A DNA stretch of 64,000 nt from Candidatus Zixiibacteriota bacterium. GTDB lineage: Bacteria > Zixibacteria > MSB-5A5 > GN15 > JAAZOE01. Shown in pieces: positions 54,795 to 63,828 of the stretch; within the stretch, counting starts at the first letter, position 1; every line of letters begins with the position of its first letter. The notes below the pieces were generated by a model. It searched no databases. It had not been told where the DNA came from and saw only the letters and a list, made by a program, of their open reading frames with translations. The translations under genes and the position numbers were made by a program. The stretch spans positions 1-64,000 of the forward strand of contig JAGLON010000015.1 of NCBI GenBank assembly GCA_023138975.1, given 5' to 3'.

Positions 54795-56033
54795 TTAACG
54801 GACTGCTTTCTCTTCTGCCGGAACTTCAATCGCTCTTGCAAGTTCAGAGACGATTCTTGATAGATCGTTATCAGTTAATTCCGGGTACATCGGGAGGCTG
54901 AGCGCTTGTTCATAGTATGCCTCCGCATCCGGCAGATACCCCGGCGCGGTGCCGCAGACGCGGCGGTAATATGGCTGCAAATGCACCGGTATATAATGCA
55001 CCTGAGTGCCGATTCCAGTAGCCCGCAGGCGATTCATAACAACCGCACGCGAGACTCCCAGCTTCTCAAAATTTATTTTTACCACGAACAAGTGATATGA
55101 ATTGACTCTATTTGAATATTGAACCAGAGGCAGGATCGTGCCGTCTGAAAAAGTCTTTGAAATGAGCTTCCGGTAAGAATCGGCGATTTCATTGCGGCGC
55201 TGGATGGAGCGTGGCAATCGTTCCAGTTGTTTAACTCCCAGAGCGGCCTGAATATCTGTTATTCGGTAATTAAATCCTAACTCATGCATTTCATGGTACC
55301 ATGGATTCGGTACTCCGTCTTCCGATTTTGACATTTCATCATTGATGAAGCCGTCTCGAGTTATTCCATGATTGCGGAATAGGCGAAGTTTTTCGGCAAG
55401 CTCTTCGGAGTTGGTGGCAATCGCTCCGCCTTCGCCGGTGGCAATATGTTTAACCGGGTGGAAGGAAAAGACGGTCATGTCCGAATGCGAAGAGTCTCCG
55501 ACTTTGCACTGTTTGCCCTCAAACTCATATGAGGCTCCAATTGCATGACAGGCATCATCGATGACATAGGCGCCATGTTTTTGCGCCAACTCGTAGATGG
55601 CTGGTAATTCTACCGGCTGTCCGGCGAAATGTACTGGAAGAATCGCCTTGATTTTTCCCTGGTTATCCTGCTCTAAAAGGCGCTTGATACTCTGCGTGTC
55701 AATGAGCCCTGAATTGGGATTAATGTCCGCAAATTGAACCTGTGCACCGACAAATCGGGCACAATTAGCCGATGCCACAAATGTATTGGGTGTGGTAATA
55801 ATCACATCACCTTCGCCGATGCCCAAAGCAAGCATGGCAAGATGCAGGGCGGCCGTTCCGCTGGAACAGGCGACTACCTCGTTAGCTGAAAGATAATCAG
55901 CCAGGGCATGCTCAAATTCCGGGATTGCCGGCCCCTGGGTCAGCCAGTCGGACGAGAGTACTTCCGAAACAGCATCAATATCTTGCTGTGTAACATTCTG
56001 ACGGCCATATGGTAAAAATTTCTGCTCAGACAT
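54795..56033 (-). CDS. pseC: UDP-4-amino-sugar aminotransferase of pseudaminic acid synthesis
   Basis: PLP enzyme that turns the 4-keto product of PseB into UDP-4-amino-4,6-dideoxy-N-acetyl-beta-L-altrosamine. DegT/DnrJ fold: LPYGRQNVTQQDIDAVSEVL, DWLTQGP, CSSGTAALHLAM, TTPNTFVASAN, VIDDACHAIGA (Asp160) and SFHPVKHIATGEGG with the Schiff-base Lys195. Start ATG 56033 has GGAG 6 bp upstream (an upstream TTG is rejected), giving 413 residues, a little longer than typical PseC. It follows pseB by 13 bp. All active-site residues are present, in contrast to the truncated aminotransferase at 37517. Confidence 0.94.
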   Translation of the reverse strand: MSEQKFLPYGRQNVTQQDIDAVSEVLSSDWLTQGPAIPEFEHALADYLSANEVVACSSGTAALHLAMLALGIGEGDVIITTPNTFVASANCARFVGAQVQFADINPNSGLIDTQSIKRLLEQDNQGKIKAILPVHFAGQPVELPAIYELAQKHGAYVIDDACHAIGASYEFEGKQCKVGDSSHSDMTVFSFHPVKHIATGEGGAIATNSEELAEKLRLFRNHGITRDGFINDEMSKSEDGVPNPWYHEMHELGFNYRITDIQAALGVKQLERLPRSIQRRNEIADSYRKLISKTFSDGTILPLVQYSNRVNSYHLFVVKINFEKLGVSRAVVMNRLRATGIGTQVHYIPVHLQPYYRRVCGTAPGYLPDAEAYYEQALSLPMYPELTDNDLSRIVSELARAIEVPAEEKAVR

Positions 56034-56046
56034 TCTATTCTCCGTT

Positions 56047-57165
56047 TTACTCTTCGCTGCCAATAAGTTCTGGAATTCGGGATGGAGGCGCAGAGATATG
56101 CTCGGTGCCTTTTCTCAGGATGATCCGATTACCGCTTTTAGTTTCGGCCGGAGCATCGACCTCGAAATCCGGATCGGTGTGCTTTTTTATTAGACTGCGA
56201 ATCTGTTCGACCGTTAGCCATTCGGTATTGTTGTCGCTGGAATAGCAGAAATCCTGTTGGCACGGCTGACCTTTAAAGGCAGTCGCGAATTTTTTAATAT
56301 CCCAAAGCGGCATTGAGGGAAGAATCACAAAGTACTTTTCAAACTCGATACTGTTAATGGCGTCGGTTGAGGTTATCATTTCTTCGTGGAGTTTTTCACC
56401 TGGGCGAATACCGACGAGATCAATTTTGCAATTTGGAGCAACGGCTTCGGCGACATCCATGATGCGGTAGCTTGGAATTTTAGGGACGAAAATCTCGCCG
56501 CCCCACATATGAGTGAGCGCAAGGAGTACTAAATTTATACCCTCTTCAAGGGTAATATTGAATCGGGTCATACGACGATCGGTAATGGGAAGAACGCCTT
56601 CATTGCGCTTATTCATAAAGAACGGGATCACACTACCGCGACTGCCCATAACGTTGCCGTAACGAACGACCGAGAAGGAGATATCATGCCGTCCCCGAAA
56701 GTTATTTGCCGAAACAAAGAGCTTATCGGAGCAGAGTTTCGTAGCGCCGTAAAGGTTGATAGGCGCAGCGGCCTTATCGGTGGATAGTGCGACAACTTTT
56801 TTAACACCCTGGTCGATAGCGTTTTCGATGACATTCTGAGCACCGATGATATTAGTTTTTATGGCTTCAAAAGGATTGTATTCGGCAGCCGGAACTTGTT
56901 TGAGAGCGGCGGCATGGACAACGATATCAATATCTTCCATTGCCCTGCGCAGCCGATCTCTATCGCGGACATCACCTATAAAGTATCTTATTTGCGGGTA
57001 TTTTTCGGTCGAAAACTGCTGGCTCATTTCAAACTGCTTAAGTTCGTCGCGGGAGTAAACGACGATTCTTCGAATAGTCGGGTATTGATTTAGAATAGTT
57101 TCGATGAATTTCTTTCCAAATGAACCGGTTCCTCCGGTAACCAGAATTGACTTTGTTGATAACAT
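56047..57165 (-). CDS. pseB: UDP-GlcNAc 4,6-dehydratase (C5-inverting)
   Basis: First enzyme of pseudaminic acid synthesis; it makes UDP-2-acetamido-2,6-dideoxy-beta-L-arabino-hex-4-ulose from UDP-GlcNAc. Extended SDR: TGGTGSFGKKFI (10-21), VVYSRDELKQFEM, VVHAAALKQVPAAEYNP, then STDKAAAPINLYGATK with Asp130, Lys131, Tyr139 and Lys143, which match the inverting dehydratase set of the FlaA1/PseB group, and RYGNVMGSRGSV. ATG 57165 is chosen for AGGA 7 bp upstream and the immediate LVTGGTG. 372 residues, including a ~35-residue C-terminal extension not usual in PseB. Confidence 0.95.
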   Translation of the reverse strand: MLSTKSILVTGGTGSFGKKFIETILNQYPTIRRIVVYSRDELKQFEMSQQFSTEKYPQIRYFIGDVRDRDRLRRAMEDIDIVVHAAALKQVPAAEYNPFEAIKTNIIGAQNVIENAIDQGVKKVVALSTDKAAAPINLYGATKLCSDKLFVSANNFRGRHDISFSVVRYGNVMGSRGSVIPFFMNKRNEGVLPITDRRMTRFNITLEEGINLVLLALTHMWGGEIFVPKIPSYRIMDVAEAVAPNCKIDLVGIRPGEKLHEEMITSTDAINSIEFEKYFVILPSMPLWDIKKFATAFKGQPCQQDFCYSSDNNTEWLTVEQIRSLIKKHTDPDFEVDAPAETKSGNRIILRKGTEHISAPPSRIPELIGSEE

Positions 57166-57220
57166 ATTTTCTTCCTGCCCTCTCTCTATAAGTTTTCCTG
57201 ATATCGTTTTCATGATAGTG

Positions 57221-59611
57221 TTAGAGCCTGTCGATGATTAAAAAAGTGGTGGCTACGCCAGTTAATACTGACAGACTGGTTGAGATAAACTTGAACCAGT
57301 CCTTTTCCTTTTTAATTTCGGACGGCACGATAATAACGTCGCCAATACTCACTTTTTTACTGAGAACATTGCCGTTGGCGTAGACCTGTCCGCTGGCGGT
57401 AACCAAACGGGTTTCGCCTTTATCGGCTCGTTTGGTGAAGCCTCCGGCCTTTTTAATATAATCTTTGACCTTTGTGTTTTTTTCATATCGAATCGTGCCG
57501 TTAGCGGAAATTTCGCCAAGAACCGAGATACCGGTCGGAACCTCAGGTATATAGATGTAATCACCCGTCTGCAGTTTGAAGTCACCCTGCATACCGTATG
57601 TTGCCATCAGCATTTCCATATCAATGATAATGCGGTCCATGCTTTCGGGGCGAAGCGTGATAGTTTCTATCGGTCTGAGAATACCAAGCGAATCAGCCAT
57701 AAGAGGCTGTGAAGTTGCCAGAATATTGCTAATATTCTTGCGATTTAGTTCTTCTACAATGGCTTTTCTCTTAAATACAGCACCGATTGGGAACGCTTGT
57801 TTGGTGAAGCCTCCGGCTCGATGCAGCAACTGCCACAGTGTTTCGTTATTTTTCGATAAAGAATATTCGCCGGGGAAATTAACTTCGCCCTCAATTGTAA
57901 CCGTGCGATGAAGTTGATATCCGGGGATCTTTCTTATAAATAGCTGATCATTTTCGAGCAGCTGCATATTACGGCCGTTTTCATCATCAAGATGAACATA
58001 TAGGACGTTCGTATTACCTTTCTCATCGATTCGAGCCAGTTCAGCGGTCAGCATGTAAGCGCTCTCTTTGAAATTACCGGCCAGAAAGATTAAATCGTTT
58101 ATGTTCATATTTTTGTATAGAGGATATTGACCGGGAGCTTGCACCAGTCCGTCGATATAAACATATTTTTCCTGCTCGACTTTACTAATATCGTAGATGT
58201 GCAGTGAATCCATATCCTGCAGAGGAATGTTGACGCTGTTGGTGCCGTCGATAATGTCACGCAAATTAATGGCGAGGATTTCGGTGGTTCCGTCGGAGTG
58301 TTTTCGATACAGGTCAGCACGATCCAGATAGACGTTGTTGGGCAACAACTGGCCATTGTCAATGAGGTCGGAAAGGCACATGCTTTCGATCCGCTCATAA
58401 GTGCCGGGATGTTTGACCATACCGCTGACCCAGACAATGTTCTGGCGTAAAGTATAAATAGAGAAGATAGAAAGATCGTCACCATTGACTAACTGCGGAT
58501 CTTCGCTGTTCTCTCCTTTGTAATTCAAGTCGAGTATTTTTCGTGAGTCATCTTCAGTTATGCGGTCAAGCATCAGCCGGCCGAGGTACGCATTAGCCGT
58601 TGGTCCGCCCGCCATCTCGATCAGGTCCGAGACCTTTTGGTCATTGACCAACTCATAGATAGCCGGACGTTTAACTTCACCCCGTATTGTTGCCTGAGGT
58701 CCTGCGAGCGGTACGAAAATTACATCACCGGACATCAGTGGCTTATCGCAGCCATTATCTCCGGTTATTAAAAAGTCATATAGATCTATCAGCTGCGTTT
58801 GGCTGTTTCGAATTAGCTTAATCTGACGCATTGATCCGTTTTCAGTAGAGCCGCCCGCGCGATGCAAAACATTAAATAAGGTAGAAAGGGCCGAAACGGC
58901 ATATCCGCCAGGCGCCTTGACCTCACCATACACAAAGACTTTGATCGTCCGAATTTTCCCTAAAGTGATTTTTCGTTTATAGCCTGAATAGACTTTTGAC
59001 AGGGCCGCATCAAGTCGCTCCTCAAAAAGACCCAATGTCATTCCCCAAGCGGTAATTTCACCGACTTTTGGTATAAATACTTTTCCCTGGCGATCAACGG
59101 TCAGATTCCATTCCTGCTGTACTCGTCCCCAAAGACTGATGATGATATTATCACCGGGACCGAGGAGGTAATCATCGGGAACCAACATGCTGTTGATTTC
59201 GCCTACTTGCGGATTAGAGAAAAGATTATGGCCAAACTTATTGACTTGTCGTGAATCCGGGAGGATGAGCTGATTCTTGGCGGTGACTGTTGTTACATTG
59301 TCAGACGGATTCGCCTTGAGTAAATCGATCGTATTGGCCCGATCCCGATGTTGACGCGCGGCGTATGATGCAGAATCAGTGCCTTTGTTATAATAGGCTT
59401 CAAGAGAATCCTGGATACCATTATCCTCACTATTATAAATAGGAGGAGTTTTGTAGGTCTGAGTTTTGCCGGGAGCAGTACTTCCCCGTGATTTCATCAT
59501 CTCCTGATATGCTTTCATTTGCTCAGGAGTGATTTGGGCGTATCCGTCTGATATCCAGTTTATACATACCAGAATGATTATCAGGATACTTGTTACTATT
59601 ACTTTTTTCAT
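57221..59611 (-). CDS. Wza-type polysaccharide export protein with six SLBB domains
   Basis: Signal peptide 1-25 (ILIIILVCINWISDGYAQ). A coiled low-complexity segment (~30-130) precedes the Poly_export domain (~145-215; DDYLLGPGDNIIISLWGRVQ). About six SLBB-type repeats follow, each starting like VYGEVKAPGGYAV or IRGEVKRPAIYEL, through VLGEISANGTIRYE. The C-terminal ~25 residues form a hydrophobic segment (STSLSVLTGVATTFLIID). The family forms the periplasm-to-outer-membrane channel for capsule or O-antigen-like polymers; Wza has fewer SLBB units. It is the first gene of the minus-strand locus. GGAAGG lies 8 bp before the ATG. A C-terminal membrane helix recalls Wza octamers. Confidence 0.92.
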   Translation of the reverse strand: MKKVIVTSILIIILVCINWISDGYAQITPEQMKAYQEMMKSRGSTAPGKTQTYKTPPIYNSEDNGIQDSLEAYYNKGTDSASYAARQHRDRANTIDLLKANPSDNVTTVTAKNQLILPDSRQVNKFGHNLFSNPQVGEINSMLVPDDYLLGPGDNIIISLWGRVQQEWNLTVDRQGKVFIPKVGEITAWGMTLGLFEERLDAALSKVYSGYKRKITLGKIRTIKVFVYGEVKAPGGYAVSALSTLFNVLHRAGGSTENGSMRQIKLIRNSQTQLIDLYDFLITGDNGCDKPLMSGDVIFVPLAGPQATIRGEVKRPAIYELVNDQKVSDLIEMAGGPTANAYLGRLMLDRITEDDSRKILDLNYKGENSEDPQLVNGDDLSIFSIYTLRQNIVWVSGMVKHPGTYERIESMCLSDLIDNGQLLPNNVYLDRADLYRKHSDGTTEILAINLRDIIDGTNSVNIPLQDMDSLHIYDISKVEQEKYVYIDGLVQAPGQYPLYKNMNINDLIFLAGNFKESAYMLTAELARIDEKGNTNVLYVHLDDENGRNMQLLENDQLFIRKIPGYQLHRTVTIEGEVNFPGEYSLSKNNETLWQLLHRAGGFTKQAFPIGAVFKRKAIVEELNRKNISNILATSQPLMADSLGILRPIETITLRPESMDRIIIDMEMLMATYGMQGDFKLQTGDYIYIPEVPTGISVLGEISANGTIRYEKNTKVKDYIKKAGGFTKRADKGETRLVTASGQVYANGNVLSKKVSIGDVIIVPSEIKKEKDWFKFISTSLSVLTGVATTFLIIDRL

Positions 59612-60004
59612 TGTACAAACCTTCCACAGTTTTCTTTTTCATATGCAGAGTTGATGCCGGCGTGCGAAGAATAGTGTTTACTCGTTGAGTGGTAGTAAGA
59701 TACATGTGGAGTGCGGTGGCTTAAACAGGCTGGATCAAGTGAAATCAGGCAAACTTTTCTTGGTTGTAGAAGAAAATTTTTCCTATTCATTAGAAAAAAT
59801 GAGGCTTACGCACGTCATAAAGGAAGAGGTAAGTTTATGGTAGCCAAAAAAAAACAGTGCAGGCTTGACAAAGGTGGGTAGATATAGTAACTTTTGCATT
59901 CATTTTTTCCGCTTTTCCAGCTATGAATTTTGGCTGGATAGGCATGCGGTTATTTTTGGCTAAGTAGTGATAATGGTCTGTTATCAATAGAGTTGGAGAT
60001 GAGG
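59612..60004. other. Divergent intergenic region between the polysaccharide locus and the FadL-type gene
   Basis: It must hold the minus-strand promoter for the polysaccharide locus, which I could not place with confidence, and the plus-strand promoter given separately at 59865-59893. No RNA gene or ORF was recognised in its 393 bp. Confidence 0.4.
59865..59893 (+). promoter_or_regulatory. Putative promoter of the FadL-type gene
   Basis: TTGACA (59865-59870), a 17-bp spacer and TAACTT (59888-59893), about 110 bp before the start codon. A TATAGT at 59883 is too close to the -35 to be the -10. Confidence 0.5.
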
Positions 60005-61474
60005 ATGAGAAGAGTTAAGGTCACCTTATTATTATGTGCGCTGTTTGCTTTATTTCTCTCGATACCTGCGTGGGGCGGAGGTATGGGAACATTTGGAGTT
60101 GGTGCGAAGGCCAAAGCGATGGGAGGAACTTTTCGAGCCATCGCCGATGACTGGTCAGCGGCATACTATAACCCGGCTGGGTTATTCTATGTAACCGAGA
60201 ACGAACTGACTGTCAATGAAATCATAACAAACTATCAACTGAAGTATTCACCGACTGTAAAAAACGGTGCATATCCTATTGGATTTTATAGCGGCGAAAT
60301 TCGGAACCGTTACGAAACTATTACCAATCCGAATTTTGGAGGATATTTCAAACTGCCCGTTGGCGGTAATGATGTTATCCTTGGCTTCACGATATTTCAG
60401 CCGTTCGATATGAATCTGTCGTGGGAGTTGTTTAGTCCGCTGAATAATTCGGCGTCGCTTCCGGGACAGCAGTTGGAGCATAACTTTGACGGTGTCGCGA
60501 TAAACGCGGTGGCTGCGGTCGAGTTGATTGAAAATAAACTGAGTTTTGGAATTTCCACCGGTGTACTGAAGGCTGATCTGAATTATGGCGGATTTTTCCT
60601 TCGTCAGAATCCGGCCGATCCGACTGCTGACTACTACGATGTTGTCGCAAGCCGGCCAAATGACCTGATAACTGAATGGCAGATGTCGGATGGAAACGGC
60701 TTAGGTTTTAATCTCCGAGCCGGCTTCCTGTTAAAGCCTACAACAAAGTTATCATTTGGCGTATCGTATGCCATAAAATCAACGATTAAAATTGATGGAA
60801 AAACAGATTTCTATTACTATATGCCGGAAATCACCTATAATTCGGGTCTGATTTTCACTGATTCGGAGGATTATATTTTATCTTCCGGAGCCGTCTATGA
60901 AGCTCGTGGTGATTTTGAAACCGAAGTAACAATGCCCTCTCAGATTGCGGCTGGTATTGCTTATCAACTGAGTGAAAAATTGTTGATTGCCGGAGATATC
61001 GAGTACACCCTCTGGTCGGATTTTAAAGGGTATGCGTTTGACTATACTTTTTCCGACAGCAACATTACTCGAAATGCTCGTATTAACAGTTGGGCCGTCG
61101 AAGATTTAAGTGTTCCGGTTGATTGGGACAACACGATTCGCGGTTCGGTAGGTCTTGAATATGCCTATTCTGATAAATTGATTCTACGCGGTGGATATTC
61201 CGCGGATCAGACTCCCGTTAAACAGGGAACATTGCACCCCGCATTTTTTGACTCCGGTCTAAAGCATGCGGCTAACTTTGGCATAGGCCTTGTATTTGAG
61301 AATGTCAAGCTTGATTTTGCTACTCAGTATATAATGTATCCCGAGTCCACCGAGTCCGGCAATACATATCTTGAAGATGCTAATGGAATAACCGACAACA
61401 GTTTTGACAATATGTCGGGAACGTACAGCGGCTCTGCTTTCGAGTCGGTTGTCCAGTTCACAGTCCGGTTTTAA
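60005..61474 (+). CDS. FadL/OMPP1-type outer-membrane transport protein
   Basis: Outer-membrane beta-barrel for uptake of hydrophobic compounds such as fatty acids or aromatics. Signal peptide ~1-22 (VTLLLCALFALFLSIPAWG). The FadL N-terminal hatch motif GTFGVGAKAKAMGGTFRAIA, then DWSAAYYNPAGL, is diagnostic. Mid and late barrel strands include FGVSYAIKSTIKIDG, QIAAGIAYQLSEKLLIAGDI and LRGGYSADQTPV; the C-terminus ends in Phe (VVQFTVRF), as barrel proteins do. GGAG lies 6 bp before ATG 60005; upstream TTG or ATG codons would overlap it. The stop overlaps an in-frame ATG of the next gene's reading frame (TAATG), suggesting coupling. Confidence 0.93.
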   Translation: MRRVKVTLLLCALFALFLSIPAWGGGMGTFGVGAKAKAMGGTFRAIADDWSAAYYNPAGLFYVTENELTVNEIITNYQLKYSPTVKNGAYPIGFYSGEIRNRYETITNPNFGGYFKLPVGGNDVILGFTIFQPFDMNLSWELFSPLNNSASLPGQQLEHNFDGVAINAVAAVELIENKLSFGISTGVLKADLNYGGFFLRQNPADPTADYYDVVASRPNDLITEWQMSDGNGLGFNLRAGFLLKPTTKLSFGVSYAIKSTIKIDGKTDFYYYMPEITYNSGLIFTDSEDYILSSGAVYEARGDFETEVTMPSQIAAGIAYQLSEKLLIAGDIEYTLWSDFKGYAFDYTFSDSNITRNARINSWAVEDLSVPVDWDNTIRGSVGLEYAYSDKLILRGGYSADQTPVKQGTLHPAFFDSGLKHAANFGIGLVFENVKLDFATQYIMYPESTESGNTYLEDANGITDNSFDNMSGTYSGSAFESVVQFTVRF

Positions 61475-61485
61475 TGGAGGGCGAG

Positions 61486-62811
61486 ATGAGAAAGCAATTT
61501 ACGATAATTTTTCTGGCGTTGATTACAGTCGCTCTGTTTCTCGCCGGATGTTCAGATAGAACAAGTGACAATCCAACCAGATCCATTTATGATCAAAGAG
61601 GTCTGGTCTTCAGTCCATGGGCACCGCATTTTGAGTCGATTTTGATATCGACAAGCGATGATGAATCGGGAAGCAAAGGCGTGGCAGTGTATACGCCCTC
61701 CGATTTTGACCCCATGGGATCGGGTGTACCATATCCGACCCTGTATTTGCTTACCCCGTTCCGTTCCGATGAGCTGTTCTATTTCAAACGCGGCCTTGCC
61801 GAGGTTGCTGATAGACTGATTCAAGAGGGTAAAATAGTTCCTATGAATATTGTCAGCTTTGACGGGCAATCTGTATTGGGAGCCTCCTTCTATACTAATT
61901 CGCTGGGTCAAGGCAATTTCTTTACGGCTTTATATAAAGATACGACCATTATTGAAGTAAATTGGGAAGGTGTCTTTATCAATATTCAGGGTAATTCTCT
62001 GATATCTATCATTGACGGTAGATTCTCAACTTTAACTGATCCAGCCAACCGCGCTATTTGCGGTATAGGGGTCGGCGGTTATGGAGCCATACGGGGAGCG
62101 CTTGAAACTAATTTGTTTGGAGCTGTTTCTGCAGTGAATGCGCCGCTTGATTTCGATGGTGATGGAATCGGCGGATTCCGGGCGGTATTGAACAATCTTA
62201 TGCTCAGCAACAACTGGCCGGTTGATACTTCTAAAGGCGACGAGCTCACTTCGCTAATGGTCTCTGCTGCATCGGCGTTCTCGCCTCATATTACAGCCTT
62301 GAATACACTCATAGATACTTTCTATACTGATCCTAACGACAGTACGAAAATTATTCTATTGAATTATCATGGTTCGTATTATGAGAATGATGCGTTTGGA
62401 ATCCGAACTTTCAAGTATGTCGCTAGTGATTCGTTGTCGGATGATTTATCGACCTTCCTGCCGCTTCATCTGTCACACATGCCGTTTGACTCAACGGGCG
62501 CATGGCGCAGTAACATCTGGGATCTTTGGATGGATAACAATATTGAAAACCTGTGGAATGCTGACCAATTTGGTCATGCGTCAAACTTTAATTCAATACC
62601 GAAACTGCTGATATCTTCAACTGAGGCGAAGTTTGATTATGATGAGCAGATGACATCCTTTGAGCAATTCTTAAGCAGCAACTCGATAACTTATACTCAC
62701 CAAACTTTCGAAGGAACAGATGATTTGAGCGGGACTGCCAGTCATTACATGTATGATTTGTTCGAAGATTTGCTGATTTTCCATTCAAATAATTTTAACG
62801 TCCCGGACTAA
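61486..62811 (+). CDS. Esterase-family (PF00756-like) lipoprotein without the nucleophile Ser
   Basis: Lipoprotein signal MRKQFTIIFLALITVALF with lipobox LAGC (Cys22). The body has the alpha/beta-hydrolase layout of the EsteraseD/S-formylglutathione hydrolase group: PTLYLLTPF...ELFYFKRGLAEVADRLI, then the nucleophile-elbow position ICGIGVGGYGAIRGAL (191-206), where the usual G-x-S-x-G-G-Y-G-A has Gly195 instead of Ser. A His lies near the C-terminus (SHYMYDLFEDLL). It probably lacks normal esterase activity and could be a binding protein. Start ATG 61486 has GGAGG 5 bp upstream. It is paired with the FadL-type porin and followed by a terminator. Confidence 0.75.
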   Translation: MRKQFTIIFLALITVALFLAGCSDRTSDNPTRSIYDQRGLVFSPWAPHFESILISTSDDESGSKGVAVYTPSDFDPMGSGVPYPTLYLLTPFRSDELFYFKRGLAEVADRLIQEGKIVPMNIVSFDGQSVLGASFYTNSLGQGNFFTALYKDTTIIEVNWEGVFINIQGNSLISIIDGRFSTLTDPANRAICGIGVGGYGAIRGALETNLFGAVSAVNAPLDFDGDGIGGFRAVLNNLMLSNNWPVDTSKGDELTSLMVSAASAFSPHITALNTLIDTFYTDPNDSTKIILLNYHGSYYENDAFGIRTFKYVASDSLSDDLSTFLPLHLSHMPFDSTGAWRSNIWDLWMDNNIENLWNADQFGHASNFNSIPKLLISSTEAKFDYDEQMTSFEQFLSSNSITYTHQTFEGTDDLSGTASHYMYDLFEDLLIFHSNNFNVPD

Positions 62812-62844
62812 AACTGAGCGTTTTCTTATTTGTTACTAAATTCC

Positions 62845-62880
62845 AACCGGAGAGCTACGTACTCTCCGGTTCTTTTTTTT
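62845..62880 (+). terminator. Intrinsic terminator abutting the bshB1 start region
   Basis: A perfect 10-bp stem AACCGGAGAG / CTCTCCGGTT with a 7-nt loop and T8 ending at 62880, one base before an in-frame ATG of the next gene. Confidence 0.93.
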
Positions 62881-62889
62881 ATGGTGCCT

Positions 62890-63600
62890 ATGAATTATGA
62901 TGTAATTTCTATCGGAGCGCATCCCGATGATGTCGAAGTAGGATCGGGCGGAGTTTTAATTAAGTTGGCCGACGAAGGCCGTAAAACAGGAATCATCTAT
63001 TTAACCGCCGGGGAATTGGGAACCGGAGGTGATGTTAAGACGCGCCAGCGAGAGGCTCAGTGCGCAGCCGAGACAATGGGCGCGGATTTGCTTAAGACTT
63101 ATGATTGGGGTGATACAGCATTGGCTGATTCTTATGACAAAAGATTAAAACTCGCCTCCGACATTCGCCGCTATAAGCCTAAAATAATCCTTTGTCCCGC
63201 TCCCTGGATCGGACATGGGCGCCGCCAGTCGCATGCGGATCATGTCGCATGCGGTGAAATAACCATCAACGCTTCCAATCTAGCCGGTTTGAAAAAGGCA
63301 GCGATTGATGGCGAACCGCATCAGGTGTCACGGATATTTTATTATTTTCTCCCGCCTGGTATGATGCCTGACTTTATCGTAGATATTAGCGTTCAGTTTG
63401 ATCGCTGGATAGATGCCCTCAAATGCCATGAAAGCCAGTTTTTGAATCCTGAAAAATCCCGTGACTATATTTGGACGTTGGAGAGTATGGGGCGGACATT
63501 TGGCATGATGGCTGGCGTTACCTACGGCCAGGGTTTTAAGGCCGATCAGACTCTTTTAGTTCAGGATATTTTTGATTTGGCCAAAGGTGGAAGGTTTTAA
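62890..63600 (+). CDS. bshB1: BshB1-type GlcNAc-malate deacetylase (LmbE/PIG-L family)
   Basis: Removes the acetyl group from GlcNAc-malate in bacillithiol synthesis, a Zn-dependent cytoplasmic deacetylase. MNYDVISIGAHPDDVEVGSG carries the AHPDD motif (catalytic Asp and metal ligands), and QSHADHVACGE supplies the HxxDH part. TAGELGTGG, CHESQF and TYGQGF match BshB1. The best start is ATG 62890, giving 236 residues; ATG 62881 is possible. No Shine-Dalgarno is visible, because the terminator T-tract is directly upstream. No bshA or bshC was found in the window. A general LmbE deacetylase is an alternative, but the motifs favour BshB1. Confidence 0.88.
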   Translation: MNYDVISIGAHPDDVEVGSGGVLIKLADEGRKTGIIYLTAGELGTGGDVKTRQREAQCAAETMGADLLKTYDWGDTALADSYDKRLKLASDIRRYKPKIILCPAPWIGHGRRQSHADHVACGEITINASNLAGLKKAAIDGEPHQVSRIFYYFLPPGMMPDFIVDISVQFDRWIDALKCHESQFLNPEKSRDYIWTLESMGRTFGMMAGVTYGQGFKADQTLLVQDIFDLAKGGRF

Positions 63601-63791
63601 GAAATGGGTATTGTTTCACATGGTAAACTGGCGGGAACAATCTCCATTATATTGCGGTTTTACAGAAGCAGTTTATAGCTTTTGCCGCAGATTATTTCAA
63701 TCAGGTAATTGTTTCCGGGGAATTGGCGGAAAATACCGCTTTGTTTAAGGTAACCTGTTGTAGGTCAAGTGGTTTTGAGCGTAGAAAATGC

Positions 63792-63820
63792 TTGACAGGC
63801 AAGGCCGAATTGCTTAGCTT
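63792..63820 (+). promoter_or_regulatory. Putative promoter of the YceD-type gene
   Basis: TTGACA (63792-63797), a 17-bp spacer and TAGCTT (63815-63820), only 8 bp before the ATG at 63829. The start would lie at or near the transcription start. Confidence 0.5.
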
Positions 63821-63828
63821 GATAGGCT

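Noticed and set aside
54746..54841. Longer start for the SpsF-type gene
   Set aside because: It adds a basic, low-complexity head overlapping pseC by 47 bp. GTG 54745 has AAAAGG at good spacing and begins at the conserved motif.
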